Notes under the pieces: model-generated
Told to the model about the DNA's origin: nothing
Databases searched by the model: none
The model's input: only the letters and a program-made list of their open reading frames with translations
Shown: piece by piece, positions 7,974-16,384 of the stretch
How the letters are laid out: each line of letters begins with the position of its first letter
Numbering within the stretch: the first letter of the stretch is position 1
Translations under genes and position numbers: made by a program
DNA from: Paulinella micropora
Taxonomy: Eukaryota > Cercozoa > Imbricatea > Euglyphida
Assembly (NCBI GenBank): GCA_009731375.1
Contig: BJOX01000050.1
Coordinates: 1,143,818-1,167,446 of the forward strand
Length of the DNA stretch: 23,629 nt
Direction of reading: 5' to 3'

Positions 7974-8660
7974 ATGTCTCAATGGATTGCCTTCGTAAAG
8001 GCTTACTCCGCTAAACACGGTATAACCTATGGGGAGGCATTGAAAAAAGCTGGTAAAGAATACAGGAAGCAGAAGGGAGGCAGTGCGGAGTTATCTGAGG
8101 ATGTCTATTTGTCGCAGTCAGAACGAAAGGGTGCTGACGGATGGAAACCAGTCGCAAGCAAAGAAAAATCAACAGTGTATGAAAAAGATGGTAAAGCGAT
8201 TGTAGCATTTAGAGGCTCCGCGGATAAGCGGGACCTGCTAACCGATGTCGCATTGGTAAAGGGAGTATTGAAAAGAACACCGAGATATAAAGAAGAGTAG
8301 AAGCTGGTTAATGAAGTCATAAAGAAATATGGAAAGGATAATGTAGAGCTGACGGGTCATAGTCTTGGTGGAACAATAGCAAAAGATTTAAGCAGGCAGA
8401 CTGGTGTAAGGGCTACCACATACAATAAAGGTAGTAGCACGAAAGACCTAATTGAAGGAGTGATTGACCGAGTGGCGGTGAAAGTAAATCCAAAAGGTAA
8501 AAGGGCAAAAACTGCGAAGCTAACCACGAATTATCGGACTAAGTATGACCCCGTTTCATTGTTAGGGGCTACGGCGGTAAATACTGAGTTAGTGAAGCCG
8601 ACGAGGGGTGTTCATACAATCAGGAGCTTCAAATGTAGGGGTAAAAAGGCAAAAAAATAA
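7974..8660 (+). pseudogene. Class-3 (alpha/beta hydrolase) lipase, one in-frame TAG
   Basis: A single frame from ATG 7974 to TAA 8658-8660, interrupted only by TAG at 8298-8300. Residues 3-32 (WIAFVKAYSAKHGITYGEAL then KKAGKEY) match a short motif found at the ends of many large-virus and PLV virion proteins. The lipase core follows: AIVAFRGSADKRDLLTD, then after the TAG the nucleophile elbow LTGHSLGGTIA (Ser in GxSxG), YNKGSS, a catalytic Asp candidate in KYDPVSLLG and a His in HTIRSF. All three triad positions are therefore present in order. Capsid-borne lipases are thought to help particles cross membranes; here that is inference. The TAG sits between the two conserved lipase blocks, so a truncated product would lack the active site. 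Convergent with PolB, 26 bp between stops. Confidence 0.8.
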
Positions 8661-8686
8661 ATTTTCTTTTATAAACTTTTTTTCAT

Positions 8687-11600
8687 TTAATATCCAAACG
8701 GCCTTGTTTCAATCGCATTGTCTACAATACCTATAATATTTCTTTTGGTGTAAGTAAAGCTGAATATTTTTTCTAAGTATTCACTCGTTATTTTTTTCTG
8801 TTGCTTGTCTCTTGTTATCTTGCTGTTTTCTACAATAACAACTTTACCAGATTTTTCAATTCGTTTAGCAATCAATTTCTCTTCCTTAGTTTTAAGCAAC
8901 TCTAACAATTCATTCTTGCCGTTCTCAATAAGGTCGTTGTTTTTAATTCCAAGTCCGCAACTAATGACACTTAACATATTTGGTAAATTTAATGATTTAT
9001 TGTTTTCATAATTCATACTAAAGCCTTTGACTTTCATACTTGCTTTGCCGTTATCTAAGACATATCCATAACACTTTGGTCCGCCTCCGATAAAGGTCAT
9101 AATCTTTGCTCCGTGTAGTTCGTCCGTCCATTCGCCTAACAACTTACCCGTTTTCACATCTGTTTCGCCTTTCGTTAAGTCTGTTGTGTAAATGACACTG
9201 TCAGTATCGTGGTATAGAATTCGGTTCCCTAGTTTGTCCATCATCTCATATAATCTAATCCTCGCGTGGCAAGTCGTAAATAAAGCAACTACAATATTTG
9301 TTTTCACGGGGTCGCTTACCGCATCCTGTTTAAGGTCATAACTCGCTTCTATTATCTTGTCGTTAATAATGTTTATGTTTATGTTATCAACTGACTTATC
9401 GTTCATTAACTTGTATAAGGTATCTTTATCTTTAATCATTTTGTTTTGAGTTTTGTTTTGCTTTTCACCAAACTTGCCCCACAGGCTATTCAAGCACAAC
9501 TTAGCAACCGCTCGCCGTCCTGGGTTTTCTTCTATTTTGTTTTCGTCCATCTTAATACCCATCTTGATTTCCATACTGTCAATGTAGTTTCTTTTTTGTT
9601 CCTGTGTAATACATCCGTCAGGATATCCGCTTGACTCTTGTTTAACCTTTAAGAAAGTTTTTATGTAATCTTTGAAAAGGCTACTGCTCTGTTCCTTCCA
9701 GTGCCATACTTCATATACCTTAATTAGCTTGTAGCCTTTGTCTAAGGCCTTGTAGATTTCAGGAGTTGCCCACGTGTCCGTTATTGTTCGCTCGTTATCG
9801 GCGTGCTTACATTCATCCTTTTGTTCTGTCATTCCGCACTTGTCGCATAAGTAATACATAAGCTTACCTCTATCCGCCTTAGGTAAAACGGGGTGTAGTA
9901 ATTTTCTCGGCGGTAGCATCTTAACCTTAGCCACTCCGAAATATTCTCTGTTTATGATTTTGTTTTTCATTTTTTTTCGGTCGTCGTCGTTGTTTGGTCG
10001 TATGATTTCGTGGTGCCCGCTAGGGTAAAGGTCGTAAAACATAACGGTCGGATACAGAGAGCATATGTCAACGTATTTCGCGTATTCGTTCTCGTGTCGT
10101 GATTTCCAATACAATGTTAGAGCATCCGTTCTACCTCCAAACATTGCTTCTCGCGGGTTCAGTCCTTCTTGTTCGGTAATTCGTTCATTAGTATCTTCCG
10201 CTAGGCTTTCACTCGTTTTCATTAATCTCCATTCACATTCCCAGATAATTACTAGTTTGCTGACTTGTTTGCTTAGTTCTTTTTCTCGTCTCATTGTTGC
10301 CTTGTATAGTTCTCCCATCGTCTTGTTCTTCTTAGTATTGATTGTATTACCATTAAAGCACTTCGGACATCCGTGCCATAGACAGCCGTGAAATTCGTAA
10401 GCGGTTTTGTTCTTCTCATCCCAGCCGTCTACGTACGCTTTGCCAAGCGTAGCTTTGCAATAAACATTTGATTGTCCTAAGTTAAACATCTTTTCGCCAC
10501 CATTGAAAGCATGTTTGATATCCGTTTGGTCTAACCTGCTTCTGTAAGCTATCCATTCAACACAAGCCCGAGAGGTAATCCTGTTTTGCTTTTCTGCCTT
10601 CAACACAGCAATTGAATTCTCTGGCATAAACTTAGCCCGATACAAAGCCATAACACAACTCGCAATAGTTGTATATTGAAACGGGTCAATACCGAACTCT
10701 AGAAACTGCTTTCTAAAATNNNNNNNNNNGAAATCTATACATCCCCTTCTCAAAATGTCAACATCGCTATGACAGTATTCAGCGATTTCCTTCCGCATAT
10801 CAAATGTGTTGTTTCTTTGGCTTTCATACCATTCTAAGAATTCCGCTCTTTTCTTATCTTTCATCGTGTCGTAGCCGTAGTGCTTCTTATGTGTCATAAC
10901 ACCAACATAGTTTTTGTTCTTGTCCGTATTGAAGAAGTGAGGGAAGAAGCCTTTTTTAAGTTCGTTCAAGCCGAATATTTTAGGAAAATCAGACAGAGGC
11001 ATAGTCAAGAAACTCAAACTATCAATAAAGCGGTATTTCTTCAAAGTCATCATCATTATCTTACCGCCTTGATAAATGACGAATGGCGCCTGTCCGTTAT
11101 CCACTAACCACTTAAGAATAAACTGACAGTCATAACCGCGACTGTTATGAGCAATGAATGTAAATCCGTTGTGCTTAGGTTCAAAAGCCCACTTACAGAA
11201 ATCATCAATGTTCTTATGAATGACTGGTGGTTCCTTCGCATCGAAATACTGGCTTTCCGCATGATTAACTATATGCTCGCCTGTATCCTGTGTCGCTTCA
11301 AAGTCAAAGAATATGTATTTCTCTGAAAAAGGTAGTATGTCTTTCTTCACTATTTCACATTGGTGATCAAGTGGTTTTAGTTCCTTACAATTACGGCATT
11401 TCGCATATCCGCATTTGTGTTCGTCTTTCTTGTTCAGCCCGGGCGAACGGTCGCTCCGCGATCTCCTGTAATTAAGTCCGCACGAAAGACATTTCGCTTT
11501 GATATCGCAATTCGTCCTCTTGTGGTTGTTGAAACAGACCGTATTTGGAAACTTTCTATTACACGAATAGCAATCAGTCCAATTGCTTTTATCGTTAATA

Positions 11601-12766
11601 CCCTTACAGTCTTTTGTTTCGCAGATATTACAAGTGGCTTCGCAGGCGTGCCTTTCCATATAACCCCTTAAACATAACTCACAGAAATTCTTTTTACTTA
11701 CCATAGACTTCATATTGGTTATCGCATCATAGTGGTTCTCTGTCTTAAGTATGTAAAGGTTCGTAAGCCGTTTGCCTGCNNNNNNNNNNACAATCTTGTC
11801 AGGGAATTCAACAATAACCAGATTGTATTTAATGTGGATAGCAAATGTATTAATTTCAGGAATACCGCACACATCCTGAATGACTTTCGCTTCTTCGTGT
11901 AGTTTCAAAGCCATCTCCTCCTGTATCTTTCGCCCCATCCTTATTACTTTGAATTTTTCGTGTTTTTCTTTTTTTGCTTTTACTACAACAATTGCTCTGG
12001 CTAAGCATATGTTGTCTGTATTATTAATTTGAATTACTCCTTTCTTTTTATATACATCCAATTTATTAATTACTTGAAGCCTCGTTCCGCCCGTCGGCAT
12101 TTCAACAGATTTCAAAACGAACCTGAACTTATCCATATTGGTTCCCTTTTCGTCTGTATAAAGGCTTTCATTGCTTTGAAATAATGCTGACAATCTTTCT
12201 AAAACATCGCTGACAGAAATCTCGTTAATCCTTTTCAAACCCGTAGATACTGCGCCATAGTAATCTACAAACTTGATACTTAGACTTACCATACTGCCTT
12301 GTCTCTGTCTTTTGATAAAGTCATTCAGTATTATCTCAATGAACTGTAGAATATCATTCATACTAAAAGAAGTGAAGTTGCCAGTAAGCCTAACCCAATA
12401 CTGGCTTTCATTAACACCAAGCACGTGCTTCTTTCTATCAACATGTTTGATTTCGTAGTTAGCATACCGCATCAGGTCTTTTACCTTTTCTTTTCTTTCT
12501 CTCACTTTCGCTTCAAACACTTTCCCTTCCAAAATAGGTAAGGGCGGTGCTACAGGAATAGGATGATACTCAAAGTAAACAGCGCCTCTTACTCGGTTCA
12601 AGTAATTCTGGGCCGTTGTTGAATCAACCTTATACTTTCTTTTATACCCCTCAGGTATTATGTAAAGCACATCTTGACCCCTGACCCTTTTGATTTCATA
12701 ATTAATGTTTTGTTCCCTAAATCTGTCCAACCTATACTGAATACCGTTGTAAGTGTGTGTCTCCAT
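8687..12766 (-). CDS. polB: Protein-primed family B DNA polymerase (Polinton type)
   Basis: 1359 residues, ATG (12766-12764), TAA stop; the genome-replication enzyme. Domains in order: an N-terminal region of ~350 residues without clear motifs (a terminal-protein role is possible); a Cys/His cluster at ~362-470 (several CxxC pairs); the 3'-5' exonuclease with ExoI FFDFEA (~486-491), ExoII AHNSRGYDCQF (~539-549) and ExoIII YCHSDVD (~664-670); an endonuclease-like insert with EFHGCLWHGCPKCF (~791-804), typical of Polinton polymerases; PolA DICSLYP (~900-906); a second zinc-like patch at ~974-987; PolB CLNSLWGKFG (~1091-1100); PolC YHDTDS (~1185-1190). All catalytic acids are present. Two 10-N gaps (10720-10729 and 11780-11789) fall inside, but conserved sequence keeps the same frame on both sides. 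It is the best preserved gene of the viral element. An ATATAC motif ends one base before the ATG. Confidence 0.95.
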   Translation of the reverse strand: METHTYNGIQYRLDRFREQNINYEIKRVRGQDVLYIIPEGYKRKYKVDSTTAQNYLNRVRGAVYFEYHPIPVAPPLPILEGKVFEAKVRERKEKVKDLMRYANYEIKHVDRKKHVLGVNESQYWVRLTGNFTSFSMNDILQFIEIILNDFIKRQRQGSMVSLSIKFVDYYGAVSTGLKRINEISVSDVLERLSALFQSNESLYTDEKGTNMDKFRFVLKSVEMPTGGTRLQVINKLDVYKKKGVIQINNTDNICLARAIVVVKAKKEKHEKFKVIRMGRKIQEEMALKLHEEAKVIQDVCGIPEINTFAIHIKYNLVIVEFPDKIXXXXAGKRLTNLYILKTENHYDAITNMKSMVSKKNFCELCLRGYMERHACEATCNICETKDCKGINDKSNWTDCYSCNRKFPNTVCFNNHKRTNCDIKAKCLSCGLNYRRSRSDRSPGLNKKDEHKCGYAKCRNCKELKPLDHQCEIVKKDILPFSEKYIFFDFEATQDTGEHIVNHAESQYFDAKEPPVIHKNIDDFCKWAFEPKHNGFTFIAHNSRGYDCQFILKWLVDNGQAPFVIYQGGKIMMMTLKKYRFIDSLSFLTMPLSDFPKIFGLNELKKGFFPHFFNTDKNKNYVGVMTHKKHYGYDTMKDKKRAEFLEWYESQRNNTFDMRKEIAEYCHSDVDILRRGCIDFXXXXFRKQFLEFGIDPFQYTTIASCVMALYRAKFMPENSIAVLKAEKQNRITSRACVEWIAYRSRLDQTDIKHAFNGGEKMFNLGQSNVYCKATLGKAYVDGWDEKNKTAYEFHGCLWHGCPKCFNGNTINTKKNKTMGELYKATMRREKELSKQVSKLVIIWECEWRLMKTSESLAEDTNERITEQEGLNPREAMFGGRTDALTLYWKSRHENEYAKYVDICSLYPTVMFYDLYPSGHHEIIRPNNDDDRKKMKNKIINREYFGVAKVKMLPPRKLLHPVLPKADRGKLMYYLCDKCGMTEQKDECKHADNERTITDTWATPEIYKALDKGYKLIKVYEVWHWKEQSSSLFKDYIKTFLKVKQESSGYPDGCITQEQKRNYIDSMEIKMGIKMDENKIEENPGRRAVAKLCLNSLWGKFGEKQNKTQNKMIKDKDTLYKLMNDKSVDNININIINDKIIEASYDLKQDAVSDPVKTNIVVALFTTCHARIRLYEMMDKLGNRILYHDTDSVIYTTDLTKGETDVKTGKLLGEWTDELHGAKIMTFIGGGPKCYGYVLDNGKASMKVKGFSMNYENNKSLNLPNMLSVISCGLGIKNNDLIENGKNELLELLKTKEEKLIAKRIEKSGKVVIVENSKITRDKQQKKITSEYLEKIFSFTYTKRNIIGIVDNAIETRPFGY
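10720..10729. other. 10-N assembly gap inside PolB
   Basis: A run of ten Ns between the ExoIII region and the FGIDPFQYTTIAS region. Conserved sequence resumes in the same frame, so the gap is short; its true length is unknown. Confidence 0.95.
11780..11789. other. 10-N assembly gap inside PolB N-terminal region
   Basis: A run of ten Ns upstream of the zinc-like cluster. The frame is open on both sides. Confidence 0.95.
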
Positions 12767-12767
12767 C

Positions 12768-12773
12768 GTATAT
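12768..12773 (-). promoter_or_regulatory. ATATAC motif directly before PolB ATG
   Basis: On the minus strand ATATAC is followed by one base and then the PolB start codon. It belongs to the set of start-proximal motifs seen at 2123, 6349, 7918(-) and 7965, but with shorter spacing. The retroelement begins about 10 bp beyond it, so anything further upstream has been separated from the gene. Confidence 0.4.
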
Positions 12774-12783
12774 ATTGGTTAAC

Positions 12784-12974
12784 AAAAATCGACGCTCAGA
12801 CGCGGCTGTTCAATTCTATTTTACTTTTGTTTTTGGATCCGGGCTCAATTTCCTTTTGTCCGTTTCCACTTTTTCCCTGCTGTTGCCATTTTGTCCCGGC
12901 GGGCCGGTGTGTGTCTCTGTGGTGGGGGGTGTATGTCTTGAAAAAGCGTGCCCAAGTGGCACCCTATACTACTG
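12784..12974 (+). repeat. Retroelement leading repeat, copy 2
   Basis: Partner of 4317-4517 in the same orientation, with about two substitutions plus a 9-nt block (following CAGACGC) present only in copy 1. After 12974 the two copies diverge completely: here plus-strand Gag follows, whereas in copy 1 an opposite-strand Gag-like frame follows. Confidence 0.85.
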
Positions 12975-13882
12975 ACTACGACGACGGCTGCCACTATTCC
13001 ACCTCGCGATCGCACCGACACCAGCGGCCACCACTCCACTGGGCTGGACGCAAGTACGATTGCAAGCATTGGAGATATGCTGCGCAACGCACTTAGGGAG
13101 GAGACGCGGGCGGTCACTGGTGACTTCGCGAGGCTGACTGACAAGGTGCAGGGGATGATCTAAGCTACCAAGCAGGAATCGAGCCAGCGCGACTCGAAGC
13201 TGATCGACAAGCCATCACACCGCCGTTACTTCGTCGTGGCGAAGATAATTTTGCAGATTCTGGAGAGCAACGCCTATGTGCGAAACAACGAGAAGTTGGC
13301 GGACGCTATCTCTATGGCGAACGCGCTGGCCACACTGGCTATGGATATGGGTGGCCCAAACCCAATACAGGTGGAAGACGCCGAGGCCAAGATGCTACTG
13401 GTGGGTAAAAAGCTAGTGATTGCGGACGAAGTGGCCCGTACCTGGAGCCGATTTGCCATACTACGACCAACTCGAGGGCGACCGACCCGCGTATACGTGG
13501 TGGACGTCAGAACCGTGGGGCATGCCATATCTGCGGATCCAACCAGCACTGGGCGAGAAGCTGCCCTCAGGGTTCGTACGGCGCGAACACTGCACAAGGG
13601 CAGAACCAGCAGCAGCATGGCCAACAGCAGCAACCGCTGGCGTGGCAAAGTGTCCCCGGTTTCATGCCTCCGCAGCAAGGAGCAGCACCAGGGCCGCAAA
13701 TCCAGTACGTGGCCCAACCTGCACACGGCATCATCACGCTTGCGCCCGCCATGCAGACCGCATACACCGCACAGCCCGCACGTATAGCCGTCATTTGCAC
13801 TCACTGCAACAAACGCGGCCACACCGCCGAGCACTGCTTGACTTTGAATCCGAGCCTGCGCCCACAGCGTTCTAGCAACTGA
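12948..13882 (+). pseudogene. Gag-like protein with two CCHC zinc knuckles, frameshifted
   Basis: The first part (frame of 12948) runs through an in-frame TAA at 13161-13163 and continues as a helical Ala/Leu-rich stretch (ADAISMANALATLAMDMGG) to about 13430. The reading then passes through other frames. In the frame ending at TGA 13880-13882 there are two zinc knuckles of the form C-x2-C-x4-H-x4-C: CHICGSNQHWARSC (13523-13564) and CTHCNKRGHTAEHC (13796-13837), with a Gln-rich linker between them. This is a nucleocapsid-type layout: the protein would package element RNA. No start codon is certain. At least one stop and one or two indels (about 13430-13520) break it. Confidence 0.7.
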
Positions 13883-14237
13883 GCTGTTACAGCCAATCGA
13901 AAGTAAAATTATCAGACGACGCTTCACGCGCATGACCGGCACTACACAGCGCAACACGCGCATGACTCGCATCACGCTGTCACTGACTTAGGCTCGTTTT
14001 GTTATGTCATTAAATATATTTTATTTATTTCATTTGTTTATTTTACTATTATTATTATTATATTTTTCTTTCTCAAATTTGGTTTGGCAACACGCCCCTG
14101 CATTTTACTAGATTCCCTTAAAGATGGTACTTGTCACATGGCATCACGCCCCGATGGAATTAATACTATTGCGTCCGGCAAACGCTTCTATTTTCATACT
14201 TCATCGCGTGATTTATTAACAGTACTGATTCGCGATC
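13883..14237. other. Spacer between Gag and RT, no gene
   Basis: 355 bp with a GC-rich start containing two copies of CACGCGCATGAC (near 13926 and 13957) and an AT-rich centre (about 14000-14080) with a short ATT run. No supported ORF; untranslated or degraded retroelement sequence. Confidence 0.5.
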
Positions 14238-16362
14238 TTGCTGTGTTATGATAGACAACAACGGGTCCTCTTGCAAGGAAAGATTTCTGGCTTCCTCCCT
14301 CACAAGGCACCGAAGTCCAAAGTATTTAAAGACTACTCTCAGGACATGGTGTGTGTATGGTGCAAGAAGATTGGTCATCTGGCATATTTTTGCACATCAA
14401 GGCAGACAGTGCCGACACCAGCGGAGGAGGTATCATACGTATCCTGGCTTCTGACAACACCACAAGTAGCTGTCGAACAGTATAGCTCGGGCTCGTTAGA
14501 GGAGGTCAAGCAGAAGATCTTGACGATGTGTGAGACATACAATAGAGGCAACCCGTGGGCAGATTCAAAGGAACCGGCAAATGCAGTCAAGGCAAGGCTT
14601 GGGTTCTGGAAGGCAATAGGGGCGGACGCAGTGGTGCTATCATGGCTCGCATATGGTGTAGAACTCAGATTTGAGCGTGAGCCTCCAGCGACCGATTTTA
14701 TGAACCACCCAAGTTACTTCGAGAACATTGCATTCGTCGACGACCAAATTGACGACATGCTTACCCGTGGAGACGCGGTAGAAGTGAAGAGGGAGGAATG
14801 CATCATGATCGAGCCTCTCCAAGTGCTGGCTGACCCAGCGGGAGTCAAGAAGACGAAGCTGTGCACTGACAAACGGTTCAGTAATTCCTTCCAAGCCAAG
14901 GCTCCTTTCACAATGGAGACGCTGGAAAAGGACATTCAGATGGTACTCGACGGAGACAGCGGCACAAAGATGTTCGTGGTGGATCTGCAACGCGCGTTTT
15001 ATTCCATTCCGCTTGCTAGGAAAAGTACACCATACTCTGCCTTCAGACACAGGAGCAAAACCTATCAGAACAAGACGCTACTATATGGGTTCTGTTCTGC
15101 GCCGTTTTGGTTTGGGAAGATCATGAGGGTCGTCGTGAAGCTGATAAGGACCTTGAATTTGCCATCCATGCAATATGCAGACGACTTCCTATTCGCTGTC
15201 AAATTCCTACGCACCAACGATGGCTACGTTCATCAAGACGCTGTTTGCCTACCTTGGTCTTCCCACTTCCGAGAAGACGCAGTGGGAACCCTTGGACGAG
15301 GTACAATACTTGGGATACGTCATCAACAGCAAGGACTTGTGGATGGGAGTGCCGAACGACAAGAGGGAAAGACTACTCAAGTCTATCCTCCAGCTCCTGG
15401 CGGACGTGCATTCCGCACAAGGGGCTTCGGTCCAGCAACTGCACTCAACTGCATCTTCGTTGATCAGTCTCAAGCTGGCGCTCTCCAACGCACAGCTGAT
15501 GACTCGAGAAATGATGGTGACTGTCAACGCAGCCAACAGAATCGATAGGAGAAGCGTCACTACACAGAGCGGGTCAGAACTAAGCCAAGAACTGCAGTAC
15601 TGGCTTCACATCCTGAGGGATCCGGCCAAATGCAGACGTGCAATATTTCAACCTCGACAGGACGTCGAGTTGAGGGTGGATGCAGGCGAGTTCGCGGTTG
15701 GGGGCCATGTGCTTGAAGAAGACGTAACAATCCCTCTACCATCTGAATTGATCGGTAATTCGTCGACGGAACGAGAGCTCTGGGCTGCGACTGTGATACC
15801 TCTCCATTTCAGATCCATCCTTCAGAATCGTAATACAGTCCTCACTGTGTTCGACTCAGCTAACGCAGTCATAGACCTGCAAAAATGTGGGTCCAAGCGA
15901 CCACACCTCACACGTCTCTGCAAGATGGTGGACGACGTATATACAGGACAGCTCAACATACGAAACAAACTTTGGGGCTGGGTCGAGAGAGCTAACAACA
16001 CGAGGGCAGACAGAAACTCCAAGGCGCTGACCGCAGGCTTGACAAACCTGACTGTCCATCCAGATGTCATGGGAAGGCTTATCATACGTTGGCGCCTAGA
16101 GGGCCGCGATGTTTGGGCACCAAATTTCGGACAAATAGGGCAGTCAGTCCTTCTTGCCATGAAATCCCGCAAAAGGGTTGCATTTGTCCTTCCGCATTGG
16201 CCAGCCAGACCTTGGTGGCTACAGATTCTAGAACATGCAAGAGATTCATTTAGTCTGCCACCCGCATCATACACTCTAGCTCCAACGTGGCACAAACTCC
16301 CATATCACGTGCACAGACCATCATGGCACATGCTTGCAGTGTTATTTGATTTTACTCATTAA
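14238..16362 (+). pseudogene. Reverse transcriptase-RNase H of Ngaro/DIRS type, one frameshift
   Basis: Frame one (from about 14238; first ATG at 14346) opens with a third zinc knuckle, CVWCKKIGHLAYFC. It then has the RT: KLCTDKRFSNSF, the catalytic-Asp motif MFVVDLQRAFYSIPLA, LLYGFCSAPFWFGK and the YADD box in MQYADDFLFAV (about 15168-15200). The frame shifts near 15195-15225. The second frame runs to TAA 16360-16362 with TFIKTLFAYLGL, QYLGYVINS and an RNase H-like domain with acidic candidates in RVDAGEFAVGG, STERELWAA, TVFDSANAV and RADRNSKA. The end, VLPHWPARPWWLQIL, is typical of tyrosine-recombinase retroelements. It copies element RNA into DNA. The palm and RNase H catalytic residues all survive; only the frame is broken, so inactivation may be recent or a sequence error. 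Confidence 0.85.
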
Positions 16363-16384
16363 AATAATTTTACGCCCTGCACGG

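Noticed and set aside
13274-13975. Minus-strand 233-codon frame over the Gag region
   Set aside because: Antisense shadow of GC-rich Gag DNA; the sense strand has clear zinc knuckles.
15822-16295. Minus-strand frames over the RNase H region
   Set aside because: Antisense to a well-supported RT-RNase H domain.
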